Assembly: GCA_963681505.1 (NCBI GenBank)
Contig: OY811972.1
Span: forward strand, 12,884,102 to 12,948,101
Direction of reading: 5' to 3'
Source of the DNA: Eunapius fragilis
Taxonomy: Eukaryota; Porifera; Demospongiae; Spongillida; Spongillidae
Length of the DNA: 64,000 nucleotides
Shown here: one piece after another, positions 10,864 to 20,874 of the stretch
Position numbering within the stretch: the stretch's first letter is position 1
How the letters are laid out: every line of letters begins with the position of its first letter
Program-made: the position numbers and the translations under genes
The notes under the pieces: generated by a model
What the model was told of the DNA's origin: nothing
Seen by the model: only the letters and a program-made list of their open reading frames with translations
Database searches by the model: none

Positions 10864-13800
10864 ATGATTAATGTTCGCGAGCTCGATGGTATGCCGTGTT
10901 GCAAATGCAACGGTTTAAACGCTCGCTGCAGCTCGTGCGAATGCGTGAAGCAGAATCGACAGTGTGTAAGTTGTCACGCTGGGAAACATGGTCGCTGCAG
11001 AAACACCGTGCTCAACAACCACGTCATGCCCCAGTTGGCCGCTGCTTCTTCTAGCCGGACGGTAGCCGCCGCTTTGCCTGAGCCTCTTACTGCTTCGTCA
11101 CCATCTAGAGCTCAATCACCATCAACCTCCCAGTCGCCTACGAGCGCCCAGACGGCGCCCATCTCATCTCAGCTGTCACAGCAGCTATTCATTTCTAACC
11201 CACAGCAGCTGCCTCACCCGCGTCACAGGATACCTCGACGTAATGAATCACATGAGGATTTCTCCACCACTCATTCACAGCCGGAGGAGCAGCAGAGATC
11301 CCCCACGCACTTTTCTCAATCAACCACGAGTTCCCAGATCCCGGGAGTATCTAGAAAGCGGCGGAAGAAGCATTGTATTGTGGAAGGGTGTCCTGAACAT
11401 ATTGCTCCTTCCATGTGGAAAGCCCACATGACTCTCCATGTCCAGGGTGTATTTTCTGGGGACGTGCCTAACTTTTGGCTGGAGGAGAATGATCTTTCCA
11501 TCTGCCACCTATGCCATCAATTGGTTTCCAACAATCGGTTGTCCTCCCACCCAAGGAAATGTGCGGGTAGTGCTGTGGTTGCTCCGGTTCTTGACAGTGT
11601 GTTAGGGGATGTACCACACAACCTGGCTGAGATGAGCCTACCAACCTTTGATGACGTGTGCCTCCTTGACCAGCCCACCTTGCGCTTCATCCCATCAAAG
11701 TCCCGGCCTGCTTTTGCCCGGGTATTGTCATCTACTTTGAGAAGTGTTATCCTGGAGAACACAGAGGAGGCATGGCTGAAACTATTCATGCTTCCTAAAT
11801 GTGTTCTGCCTTCACTTCGACGCAAGGGACGACATGACAAGCCACTGCCAGTGGATTCTCTCTGCAACATGTGGTCAGATGACAAACTGGGAGCCCTTTG
11901 GTCTTTGGCCAAGAGTCGGTCAGCCAATCGTAATCATCCAGGAGGTGTGTCCATCAACAATCGGACAAAGGTCATTGACCAAGCTGTGTCATTAGGCAGA
12001 TCTGGTATGTTTGGGAAAGCTTGCAGAGTCCTTCAGTCCAGCGGTATTGCCCCAAATAATGAGACAACGTGGCATCTGTTGAAATCCAAACATCCCAGCT
12101 GTCCCACTCCAGTAGCTCCAGCGTCTGACTCTGCCCCTCTCACCCTCGAGCCAGATTTCAATATCCTTTCTGTCCTACGTTCCTTCCCCAAGGACACTGC
12201 AGCTGGTCCTTCTGGTCTTCGAGTCCAACACCTGCTTGATGTGGCTAGTGTCCCACTTCCCACATCCATTTGCTCCTCCCTCAGGCAGTTGGTCAATATC
12301 CTGGCAGCTGGAAAGGTACCTACATCTGTGTCTAAGTTCTTGGCTGGAGGCTGCTTGATTGCCTTGAACAAAAACAAGGAGGGCTGCCCACCAGACATTA
12401 GGCCCATCGCAGTGGGGGAGACAATAAGGAGGCTGACTGGGAAGTGCATGTGTGCCTTGGTGAAGGACAAGGCTACTGAGTTCTTCCAACCCCTGCAACT
12501 CGGTGTGGCCTGTCGTGCAGGGGCAGAGAAGGTGGCCCATGCTCTCAGGGGATGCATTGAAGAGCACTGGATGGACGAGGACTTTGTTGTACTTAAGGTG
12601 GACATGAGGAACGCTTTTAATATTGTCTCCAGACAAGCAGTCCTTGATGAGTGTGCTACTTTTTTCCCTGAGTTGCTACCCTGGGTGTCTTGGTGTTATG
12701 GGACCCATCCTCTGCTATGGCACCCTCTTGGCCAGATCAGCTCTGAGTCTGGAGTGCAGCAGGGTGACCCTTTAGGTCCCTTACTGTTTGCACTAGTCCT
12801 CCAGAAGTTGGTATCTAGCCTGGACGCAGATGAGGAGTGTGCTGAAATCCTTCTCCAAGCTTGGTACCTTGATGATGGAGCTATGGCTGGCACCCGCTCA
12901 GCTGTACTACGTGCCTTACATGTGATTGAGGAGTTGGGTCCTGCATTGGGCCTACATGTGAACCTGGCCAAGTGTGAGATGTTCAGCCGGCAGGGTAACA
13001 CATCATTCCCACCGGACGTGAGGTGCTCACTCCTGCCTAATCTGGACATCCTGGGTGCTCCAATTGGGGATTATCTACACTGTTCTAAGTTTATCGCTGG
13101 GAGGTGTGCTGAGTCCAGGAAGCTACTCTCCGGTCTAGTGGATGTTGCTGCAGTCGATCTCCAGGTAGCAGTTTCCTTATTGCGCATGTGTGGTAGCTTC
13201 TGCAGGATGGTCCACATAGCAAGGGTTACCCCACCAAGCCTGGCCACAGATGCTCTAAGGTCTTTTGATGAGGAGGTCAAGCAGTGCTTTGTAATGTGCT
13301 CCGCCATCAATGTTACCAATGATGCCTGGAGCCAGGCACAGCTAGGACTAAAATTTGGGGGTCTGGGTCTTCGCTCCCTCTCTCACCATGCTGCTGCAGC
13401 GTTCATTGCCTCCCTGTCATTCTCCGGCTTTGGCAAGGCTGATAATGTTCACCTAAAACAGGCAGTGGCAATGTTTAACACTCAGGTCTCCCCCTTTAAT
13501 GCCATTACAGTCAGTTCTGCTCTGGAGTCTCCCATTCACCAGAAGGTCTTGTCAGGATTGATCCAAACCCAACATTTCCACATCTTGTTGGAATCCTCCT
13601 CTCCAGCTAACAGAGCTCGCCTCCTGTCAGTAGCTGCTCCTCATGCTTCCTCTTGGCTATCAGTGGTCCCTTCCCCTGGTTTGGGCTTGCACCTGGAATC
13701 GAATGAGTTCCAGATGGCTATTAGGTGGTGGCTGGGGTTAGATACTTCTGGTCGGTCCATGTGCCCATTCTGCCCCGATACTGCTCTTGATCCTCTTGGT

Positions 13801-14337
13801 CACCATGCTGTGACCTGCAGGCATGGGGGGGATGTGGTCACACGCCATAATCGTCTACGAGATGAGGTATTTGACCTTTGTCGTCGTGCCCACCTAAGTG
13901 TGAGTGTGGAGAGAGGTCATGGCCTTACCAGAGACCTTGCCCACACCAGACCTGCTGACATCCTCATTGCTGGCTGGGACAGAGGCAAACCTGCGGCACT
14001 AGACCTGACCATTACCTCACCACTATGCTCTGTCATCTTGGGTGAATCATGTCACCAGGCTGGTGCGGCAGCCCTGGCAGCAGAGACCCGCAAGCTCCAC
14101 TCCAATGGACCCAAGTGCCAAGAGTTGGGCTGGTCCTGCATCCCATTGGCAGTGGAGACTTATGGCAATTGGGGCAAGCAGGCTCATGATACCTTCTCCA
14201 GGCTGGCATCCTTCCTAGCCATTCACCAGTCTTCCCCCAAGGCAGTAGTTGTGGCTGAAATTTATGGCCGGTTGAATGTGGTCCTGGTTCGGTCCATTGC
14301 TAGAGCCATCCTGGCCAGGGAGCTTCCACCCTCCTAA
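10864..14337 (+). CDS. Full-length non-LTR retrotransposon protein: zinc fingers, reverse transcriptase, restriction-like endonuclease
   Basis: An intact frame of about 1157 codons. The first true ATG is at 10864, 20-odd bases after the TAA repeat; an upstream TTG in frame is not needed. N-terminal part: a Cys-rich knuckle (CCKCNG...CSSCEC, residues about 9-40), then Ser/Pro/Gln-rich linker, then a C2H2-type finger (about 170-195) and CHLCHQ...H...C (about 214-234). Reverse transcriptase: AAGPSGLR (about 446), catalytic D at residue 580 in VDMRNAFN, GVQQGDPLGP, and YLDD with D670/D671. C-terminus: CCHC knuckle (C967, C970, H980/H981, C985) and the PD-(D/E)xK-like core RPADIL (D1032) and LDLTIT (D1047). 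This order (fingers, RT, CCHC, restriction-like endonuclease) is that of the R2/R4/Dong/NeSL group. TAA repeats on both sides fit Dong-like (R4 clade) target choice. All catalytic residues are present, so the copy may be active. It has no apurinic endonuclease domain. Confidence 0.9.
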   Translation: MINVRELDGMPCCKCNGLNARCSSCECVKQNRQCVSCHAGKHGRCRNTVLNNHVMPQLAAASSSRTVAAALPEPLTASSPSRAQSPSTSQSPTSAQTAPISSQLSQQLFISNPQQLPHPRHRIPRRNESHEDFSTTHSQPEEQQRSPTHFSQSTTSSQIPGVSRKRRKKHCIVEGCPEHIAPSMWKAHMTLHVQGVFSGDVPNFWLEENDLSICHLCHQLVSNNRLSSHPRKCAGSAVVAPVLDSVLGDVPHNLAEMSLPTFDDVCLLDQPTLRFIPSKSRPAFARVLSSTLRSVILENTEEAWLKLFMLPKCVLPSLRRKGRHDKPLPVDSLCNMWSDDKLGALWSLAKSRSANRNHPGGVSINNRTKVIDQAVSLGRSGMFGKACRVLQSSGIAPNNETTWHLLKSKHPSCPTPVAPASDSAPLTLEPDFNILSVLRSFPKDTAAGPSGLRVQHLLDVASVPLPTSICSSLRQLVNILAAGKVPTSVSKFLAGGCLIALNKNKEGCPPDIRPIAVGETIRRLTGKCMCALVKDKATEFFQPLQLGVACRAGAEKVAHALRGCIEEHWMDEDFVVLKVDMRNAFNIVSRQAVLDECATFFPELLPWVSWCYGTHPLLWHPLGQISSESGVQQGDPLGPLLFALVLQKLVSSLDADEECAEILLQAWYLDDGAMAGTRSAVLRALHVIEELGPALGLHVNLAKCEMFSRQGNTSFPPDVRCSLLPNLDILGAPIGDYLHCSKFIAGRCAESRKLLSGLVDVAAVDLQVAVSLLRMCGSFCRMVHIARVTPPSLATDALRSFDEEVKQCFVMCSAINVTNDAWSQAQLGLKFGGLGLRSLSHHAAAAFIASLSFSGFGKADNVHLKQAVAMFNTQVSPFNAITVSSALESPIHQKVLSGLIQTQHFHILLESSSPANRARLLSVAAPHASSWLSVVPSPGLGLHLESNEFQMAIRWWLGLDTSGRSMCPFCPDTALDPLGHHAVTCRHGGDVVTRHNRLRDEVFDLCRRAHLSVSVERGHGLTRDLAHTRPADILIAGWDRGKPAALDLTITSPLCSVILGESCHQAGAAALAAETRKLHSNGPKCQELGWSCIPLAVETYGNWGKQAHDTFSRLASFLAIHQSSPKAVVVAEIYGRLNVVLVRSIARAILARELPPS

Positions 14338-14416
14338 CTTGCTATTAGTAGTTTAATTGTGTATGCATTTAAATAAGGTGTTTTTTGGGTTATAATAATA
14401 ATAATAATAATAATAT
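10864..14416 (+). mobile_element. Full-length TAA-targeted non-LTR element, copy C
   Basis: The element has almost no 5' UTR, a single frame, a 3' UTR of about 50 bp (14338-14390) and a (TAA)n tail at 14391-14416. Copies B, C and H share essentially the same 3' end. Confidence 0.85.
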
Positions 14417-14511
14417 TATAATAGTGATAATAAATGTGCATTTATTACTGTTTATGTATTGTTTTGCATTAACATAAATGTATCTGTCATATTAAAAAAA
14501 TAAAATAAAAA

Positions 14512-14553
<42 letters not shown>
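14417..14553. repeat. TAA/AAT microsatellite block with AT-rich spacer
   Basis: A spacer of about 90 bp is followed by about 14 AAT units at 14511-14553, immediately before truncated copy D. It looks like a tail and target-site remnant of a further insertion. Confidence 0.8.
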
Positions 14554-14554
<1 letters not shown>

Positions 14555-15807
14555 TAGCGATCTCGTTGCTTCGAATTTGTGGAGGTTTCTGCAAGCTAGT
14601 CCACATTTCGAGAACCACTCCCCCAAGTCTATCCTCTGAGGCTCTATGTGCCTTTGATGGGGAGACCAGATCCTGCTTCTCAGCCTGTCTTGCTGCAGAT
14701 GTCACAGATGCCGCCTGGCAACAAGCCCAACTAAGCCTCTCCTTTGGCGGGCTTAGGCTCCGCTCCCTTGCACTCCATTCTAGCTCAGCATTCCTGGCAT
14801 CATTTTCAGCCTCAGGTGTAGGCAATACCAATAACCTCCATCTTCAGCAATCTTTAATCGCATTCAACAGTCAGGTCTCACACTCTGATGCAGTTACCAT
14901 CGAGTCAGTTCTTGCTGATCAGCCTCGCCAGCGATCCTTGTCCCAGAAGTTGGACAGACATCTCTTTGATTCACTTTTGATGTCCTCCTCTCCAGCGAAT
15001 AAGGCTCGGCTATTATCAGCTTCGGCCCCCCATGCCAGTGCATGGCTCTCAGCTGCTCCCTCTGTAGGCCTAAATCTGCATCTACACTCATCGGAATTCC
15101 AAACTGCTGTCTGATGGTGGCTGGGTCTGGACACTTCTGTTGCCTCAGTGTGCCCATTTTGCCCAGGGGTCGCTCTTGACTCCCTTAGTCACCATGCTGT
15201 GTCCTGTTGACATGGAGGTGACACAGTCATCAGACACAACAAATTGCGTGACATCATTGCGGATTTATGTCGCAAGGCACACCTGTCTGTCAGGGTGGAA
15301 GCAGGTCATGGTATGTGTCGTGACATCAATCACTCCCGTCCAGCTGATGTCCTTGTGGAGGGTTGGGAGAGAGGCCAACCTGCTGCCCTTGACATCACAG
15401 TCACTTCTCCCCTCACTCCAGTCTCCTTGAAAGACTCAAGCAGAATTGCAGGTGTAGCAGCTCTGTCTGCTGAAACTAGGAAGCATGCTGCCAATGACCC
15501 AAAGGGTCGTGAATTGGGATGGATGTGCATACCAATGGCAGTTGAGACATATGGTAACTGGGGGAAGGAGGCCCAACACTTGTTCTCAAGACTGGCTACC
15601 TATTTAGCAATCCATCTTTCCTGCCCCAAGTCCAGAGTCCTGGCTGACATATATGGCCGCCTAAACATCTGCTTGGTGAGAGCTGTGGCAAGAGCCATCC
15701 TGGCAAGAGGCCTTTGCCCAGTCCATCTCTAGTGTACATGCACTGTTTTTCTTGTAGCTATAGTGTCAATAGTTAGGTTGTACATGTACATTGAGTTTAC
15801 CCTTTTC

Positions 15808-15839
<32 letters not shown>
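14554..15839 (+). pseudogene. Non-LTR retrotransposon copy D, 5'-truncated, two nonsense codons
   Basis: It begins in the region after the RT motifs (RICGGFCKLVHISR corresponds to copy C near 13180) and continues through zinc knuckle and endonuclease to a stop at 15730-15732. Two in-frame TGA codons interrupt it: near 15112, where related copies have the Arg of RWWLG, and near 15208, where they have the Arg of CRHGG. Both are explained by CGA to TGA transitions, as expected from CpG deamination. The 3' end is a UTR and an (AAT)n tail at 15808-15839. It is clearly diverged from copy C at the protein level. Confidence 0.85.
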
Positions 15840-16378
15840 GCTCCGGAGCTCAATCTCCACCTTGACCCATCAGAGTTTCAAGCTGGTATAAAGTGGTGGT
15901 TAGGTATTGATTCCTCTCAAGGTGCCAACTGTCCATTCTGTTCCTCACACTGTCTGGACCCCTTAGGTCATCATGCATTATCATGCAAGTACAGGGGTGA
16001 TGTAGTCTCCCGCCACAACAGGCTTCGAGATGTGTTTCTGGAGACTTGCAGGCGAGCCTGCATTGGTGCCCGTGTTGACGCAGAGAGTGGTCTTGGGCAT
16101 GACCAACGTCGTACACGACCTGCTGATGTTCTGGTCCCTGACTGGGTGTTGAGGTACAGAAGCTAGGCAGCACCTGGCACGATTGGCTTCTCGTCTTGCT
16201 ACACGCTACACCATCTCGAAGTCCCAGCCTACCTCCAGTCTGTACAGGAGACTCAACTTAACCCTGGTGAGGGCAAATGTTCGAGCTCTGCTGTCCCGCC
16301 CAATGTCCTTTCAAGACACCTTTTAGATAGTGTGTTACATAATAATCCTGTAGGTGCATTTAAAAATAATAATAGTAA
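15840..16378 (+). pseudogene. Non-LTR retrotransposon copy E, truncated with internal deletion
   Basis: Directly after the AAT tail of copy D the plus strand reads the 'IKWWLGIDSS' segment, the zinc knuckle (CPFC...HH...C) and RPADVLVPDWV. It then jumps out of frame to the C-terminal segment with LYRRLNLTLVR. The piece that should hold the endonuclease second acidic motif is missing, so about 150-200 bp are deleted. It ends near 16326 and is followed by a degenerate AAT tail (16364-16378). Confidence 0.75.
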
Positions 16379-16384
16379 TAACAA

Positions 16385-17252
16385 CAGCTTGGTCCCCCCT
16401 GCATGTTCCATCTCAATGGAATCTTTGCAGACTTCAACCGTGCGTCAAAAAGACCAATCCGCCAGGATTGAAGACCACCAATTTGACCAGCTGTTCCTCG
16501 CTGCTACCCCTGCCAACCGTGCTTGCCTGCTCTCAGTTGCATCCTGCCACGTTTCATCCTGGTTGTCGGTCATTCCACCTAGGGGCCTCAACCTGCACAT
16601 GGACCCAGCCGAGTTCCACGTGGCCCTCAAATGGTGGCTGGGCATCGACACGTCACCTCACCTTCGGTGCCCTCATTGCCCTGACCACCAGTTAGACCCA
16701 CTTGGTCACCATGCCTTAACGTGCAGGGGAGGCGGGGACGCTATCCTGTGCCACAACAGCCTGCGTGATTTCGTTGCCCAATTCTGCCACAGGGCTCGCC
16801 TGGGTGGTCAACTCGAGGTGGAAGGAGGGACTGAGGCTGATGGTTCCCGAAGCCGGCCAGCCGACTACCTGGTGCCCAATTGGTCCACAGGCAAACCAGC
16901 TGCTTTCGACATCACAGTGACCTCTCCGCTTAACCCTATTTCTTTGCCCGAAGCGAAGGTCACTAGTGGTTCTGCAGCTCGGATAGCCGAGATGCGCAAA
17001 CACATCTCCTACGACCCCAAGTGCAGGGCCTTGGGGTGGGTTTGCATTCCACTGGCCGTCGAGACCTATGGGTGCTGGGGAACAGAAGCCAGGGACTCCT
17101 TCTCTCGTGTAGCAGCTCGGCAGGCCTTACAGCTACATTGCAGCAAGTCCAAAGCCGTGGTCAGCATTTACCAACGTCTGAACCTCACTTTAGTTCGCTG
17201 CGTAGCCAGGGCCTTACTTTCCCGTGTCGGCACCCAGACCCCAGAGGGTTAA
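16385..17252 (+). mobile_element. Non-LTR retrotransposon copy F, 5'-truncated but open
   Basis: A frame of nearly 290 codons covers the pre-knuckle region (ATPANRA), the zinc knuckle (CPHC...HH...C), RPADYLVPNW, AFDITVTSP and the C-terminal helix LNLTLVRCVARALLSR, and ends at 17252. It is distinct from both copies C and D, so a third lineage. No TAA tail follows directly; unrelated sequence starts near 17336. Confidence 0.8.
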
Positions 17253-17335
17253 AAACTTTAGGTTAGGACTCCCTCGTGATTTCATTTTGTTCATGTTATT
17301 GATACGTGCTACTGTTTAATGTTGTAATGTTATGT

Positions 17336-17824
17336 TTAACACCGGTTCCGTGAGAATCGAATGTTTTTTTGGGCTATTTTGTCAAACTCAAGTTTTAGAA
17401 AATTAGTCGGACGACGTTTTTTAGTCACAAAAGCATAAGAACCTAGTAGTGCAACTCTCTGCATGAGGGTTTGCACTATTTCTAGCATCGTATGTACTTC
17501 CTGTCGTAACCAGCATTCGTTTTTAGTCAAACGGTTGGAAGCTTCACAGATGAAAGTACACTTTTTTCTGAAGCCTTTTCTAACACCGAAAGCGGTCCCA
17601 ATATGCTTACCTTTGTAAGGTGTGTCGGTTTTGTACATATTTAGACCATCTAACTGTATACGAGCGTTGAAACCAGCACTTTTTATTATGTCGATCCTTG
17701 TGGCCGCGTTCCCAGACCGATGTATTAATCTGCGGGTGTCGAACTTTGGCTGATATATAAGTCTTACCCATGCGCTATTTTCCATTTGTATACAGTCATA
17801 CATAGTAGAGTTCATAGTACACAT
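17336..17824 (-). CDS. Unidentified open frame of 162 codons
   Basis: An uninterrupted minus-strand frame begins 33 bp from a TA-repeat/MITE junction and ends at 17336. The composition is protein-like (basic, few low-complexity stretches), but I recognise no domain. It sits between truncated copy F and an AAT block, so it is probably part of another inserted element. It may be a chance frame. Confidence 0.3.
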   Translation of the reverse strand: MCTMNSTMYDCIQMENSAWVRLIYQPKFDTRRLIHRSGNAATRIDIIKSAGFNARIQLDGLNMYKTDTPYKGKHIGTAFGVRKGFRKKCTFICEASNRLTKNECWLRQEVHTMLEIVQTLMQRVALLGSYAFVTKKRRPTNFLKLEFDKIAQKNIRFSRNRC

Positions 17825-17856
17825 CAGAACATATATATATATATATATATATATAT

Positions 17857-18106
17857 GGGACAGTGTCCAGCAGAATCACCCTTCTGGCTAGTTTTTCAAG
17901 TTTTCAAATTTTTTGATTTTCCTTGAACACCCATGAGCTTCTGTCAAATGGTCCTTACGCATCCTAAATCGGACTACCCATCACAAAGTTATTAGGCACT
18001 GAATTTATAATTAGCCATACATTTCAATGCGAGCGTTACTTTTCTTTTGCTTGTTCTGGAAATTTTGAAAAAGTACCATAAGGGTGATTTAGCTGGACAC
18101 TGTCCC
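17857..18106. mobile_element. MITE with 27-bp terminal inverted repeats in a (TA)n tract
   Basis: The ends GGGACAGTGTCCAGC and its reverse complement, with the adjacent AATCACCCTT block, are at 17857 and 18106. Both sides are flanked by (TA)n (17831-17856 and 18107-18125). A TA target would fit Tc1/mariner-type mobilisation but cannot be proven inside a TA repeat. About 250 bp, noncoding. Confidence 0.8.
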
Positions 18107-18125
18107 ATATATATATATATATATA

Positions 18126-18255
18126 AAGAGGAGAATCACCTACAGACTCAGGGGTGAGAGAATCTTGGGGGTCCACTAGACTGTTGTAAAGGTGCAATGA
18201 CGAGGATATATACCTACATGATGATGGAGTAATAATATTTAAATAATAATAAATA

Positions 18256-18295
<40 letters not shown>

Positions 18296-18298
18296 TAA
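18126..18298. repeat. Short unique spacer and AAT microsatellite
   Basis: About 110 bp of unique DNA followed by AAT/AAAT repeats (about 18237-18296), directly abutting the next element. Confidence 0.7.
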
Positions 18299-18891
18299 AT
18301 GGCGGAAGCGGATGAGGCTGAGGATGATGATGAACCGGTCTTCGATGGTGATGAATTTGTTTTCGATGGTGACGAATTTGTCGGCGATGATTATTCAGAC
18401 GACGAGGGAATTGTTAGGCTCATAGCAGACCCAGATTTCACCAGCTGTGGAACGGGGTGGCTTGATAAGGATGACAGCTGCCACCACTCAATACAGATTG
18501 AGCACCTGCGAACGAAGTGCCGGCGAGATGAAGCGTACGTGAAGCTGAAGACATGGGATGAGCACGAAGGTGACACTGCTGACGGGTGCAACTCGGGAGT
18601 GGCCACGAAAAGAGAGGGATACCCTTCTCAGATTAGGGCCACGCAAGAGGCTGATCACCCGAGGCTGCTTTGAAGGACACAGTGGATATTTGTCAAAAAC
18701 CATGACTGTTGGACGAGGCTAGACCTAATAAGGTTCTCTCTTTCAAAGAACATGCGTAGGAAGGTGGAGAGGGAGAACATGTAGGCTTAATTGTATATAT
18801 TGAAGTGTAGTAAGAGATAGTGACTAGTTGGTGCATAAATGTATTCTCTCAATAAAAAAAATTAAAAATAATAATAATAATAATAATAATA
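18299..18891 (+). mobile_element. TAA-bounded insert with an acidic open frame
   Basis: A start codon (ATGGCGGAAGCG) lies immediately after the AAT repeat and opens 124 codons beginning with an Asp/Glu-rich stretch (DGDEFVFDGDEF), stopping at 18673. A 3' region with a CAATAAA-like signal near 18850 leads into another (AAT)n tail (18867-18891). The arrangement copies that of the full-length retroelement (ATG right after TAA, TAA tail), yet no RT or endonuclease is present. It may be a cellular mRNA or non-autonomous element inserted by the TAA-targeted machinery. The acidic repeat resembles N-termini of DDE transposase-like proteins, but this is not conclusive. Confidence 0.45.
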
Positions 18892-18904
18892 TTATAAATA
18901 CATA

Positions 18905-19463
18905 ACACAATTAAGTTTAATACTCAAGAAGGGGAGCACGGGCACATCTGAGGAGAATGGCTCTTGCATTCTGCCTCATCAGTGTGAAACCCAGCAGGCA
19001 GTACATTTGGCTCAGTGCCTCAGTTTCACATATTCCCACTTGCATGGCTAGCCTCTTACTCAATCTGGAGTAGCATTCTTGGGCTTCACATCCCCAACCA
19101 CCATAGACCTCCACCACTAATGGAATACATGACCAGCCCAATCTTGCACACATCTGATCGTTCTTGGCATGCGTTCCAATCTCACCAACCTCTGCAGAGT
19201 TACCTGAAGCCAAGCTCGCTTCCAGAATCAAGTCCGTATTAAGCGGATGAATGACTTTCAGGTCAAAGGCTGCAGGGTTGGAGAGGGACCAGTTTGGTAC
19301 CAGCACATCAGCTGGCCTAGAAAAGTCTAAGCCTGGACCTTTCTCCAGTTGAGGAGATAAGCATGCTTTGGAGCACAGATTGGCAAAACAGTCTCGCAGT
19401 TTATTGTGCCGTGCAATGACGTCCCCTCCAGAACGACATGTAAGGGCATGGTGGCAATCTGGA
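18905..19463 (-). mobile_element. Non-LTR retrotransposon copy G, minus strand, 5'-truncated
   Basis: The minus strand reads from 19463 through a zinc knuckle remnant (HHALTCRSGG), RHNKLRD, RPADVLVPNW, AAFDLKV and the C-terminal conserved segment (ARLGWSCIPLVVEVYG), ending at 18917. Its 3' end faces the AAT repeat at 18867-18891, so orientation and tail agree. It is the only copy in reverse orientation. The frame is open. Confidence 0.8.
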
Positions 19464-19480
19464 ATAATTATAATAATAAA

Positions 19481-19911
19481 TCATTGCTGGCTGGGACAGA
19501 GACAAACCTGCGGCACTAGACCTGACCATTACCTCACCACTCTGCTCTGTCATCTTGGGTGAATCATGTCACCAGGCTGGTGCGGCAGCCCTGGCAGCAG
19601 AGACCCGCAAGCTCCACTCCAATGGACCCAAGTGCCAAGAGTTGGGCTGGTCCTGCATCCCATTGGCAGTGGAGACTTATGGCAATTGGGCAAGTAGGCA
19701 CATGATACCTTCTCCAGGCTGGCATCCTTCCTACCCATTCACCAGTCCTCCCCCAAGGCAGTAGTTGTGGTTGAAATGTATGGCCGGTTGAATGTGGTCC
19801 TGGTTCGGTCCATTGGTAGAGCCATCTGGCCAGGGAGCTTCCACCCTCCTAACTTGCTATTAGTAGTTTAGTTGTACTTAGTGTAATAATAATAATTATT
19901 ATTATAATAAA
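19481..19911 (+). pseudogene. Non-LTR retrotransposon copy H, very short, near-identical to copy C
   Basis: It begins at the sequence ATTGCTGGCTGGGACAGAG (copy C near 13966), directly after a TAA repeat, and follows copy C to the 3' UTR and a (TAA)n tail at 19884-19911. One-base losses near 19689 (GCAATTGGGCAAG) and near 19828 break the frame. High identity to B and C shows a recent origin. Confidence 0.8.
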
Positions 19912-19918
19912 GCAGATG

Positions 19919-20390
19919 AATTAATGTTAAGTGAAGAACAGCTCATTGTACAGACCTCGCCAGATGTCAACCCTTTGGAGCTGCATGGGCAGAAGTGGGA
20001 GGAGCTCGATGCTGGAATTCCAGTATGTCAGCAAGCTGCATCAGGACTGTGCAGGATGATTTGGGCATCAAATGGCCCAATCTACCACATTCAGTTGAAG
20101 ACTGCTTCAACATCATGTTTCCACATGACTACTTTAACCATGTCATTGATCTGACAAATGCAAACCTCCCAGTCAGGATTTTCACAAAGCATGAATTCAT
20201 GCAATGTATTGGGGTGCTATTAACTACTGCCTTAGTCAATCCAGGTAACATTAAGAATCTCTGGAACGTAGGCCGTCAGGAATTTCACAAAGCTTGAATT
20301 CATGCAATGTATTGTGGTGCTATTAGCTACTGCCTAAGTCAATCCAGGTAACATTAAGAATCTCTGGAACGTAGGCCAGTGCCTCCATTT
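19919..20390 (+). pseudogene. piggyBac-like transposase N-terminal fragment with a tandem duplication
   Basis: Two overlapping frames read segments such as DYFNHVIDLTNANL and FTKHEFMQCIGVLL, which resemble the N-terminal part of the DDE_Tnp_1_7 (piggyBac-derived) transposase domain (F...ViD.TN... then helix). A block of about 100 bp (about 20178-20278) is repeated directly at about 20279-20378 with a few differences, and the second copy has stop codons. No catalytic Asp region is present. Family assignment is tentative. Confidence 0.4.
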
Positions 20391-20399
20391 CATCTGAAA

Positions 20400-20870
20400 G
20401 TGTGATTTGGGTTGGAAGTCCTAAGCCTGGGTGGAACTGTGGAAATGTGCATGCTGTCACTATGTACTAGGTGTGATGAGTGTGGTAATTGCTTTACAGG
20501 CCATTTGGTATACACATATTCTCCCAACCCCTTACTATGTTGTTTTTGTTTCACTTGATTTGATGAACTTGATTTTTGTTTACTAAGCCAGTAAGAATGA
20601 TGTATCAATAGTAAAATAGAACATTTTCATATCATTTACTATATATAATGCACAGTTATAGTCATTTATAGATGGCGTATTTGTTGAGAACAATGAGAAA
20701 TGATGTTGATAGACTAAGGATTATCTCAATTATAGCAAAGGCACGTTTCATAATTCATTGTTTCAGTCATATTCAATGCAATTGATACATATGTAACTTG
20801 AGAATTCTGTAAAATCACATTGCAAAAACTTTCTAACATGAGTTAACTCTAACTCTTATTGCCTATTGTA
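20400..20870. other. AT-rich spacer, nothing recognised
   Basis: No open frame with similarity and no repeat. Confidence 0.4.
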
Positions 20871-20874
20871 AGGT

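Noticed and set aside
9437-17252. Reading the CPFC...HH...RPAD domain as a cellular zinc-finger gene family
   Set aside because: In copy C it is continuous with a reverse transcriptase, and the other copies are truncated at varying points with TAA tails, as expected for retrotransposons.
17336-18106. A mariner transposase associated with the TA-flanked MITE
   Set aside because: The 162-codon frame next to it has no DDE/D motif and lies outside the terminal repeats.
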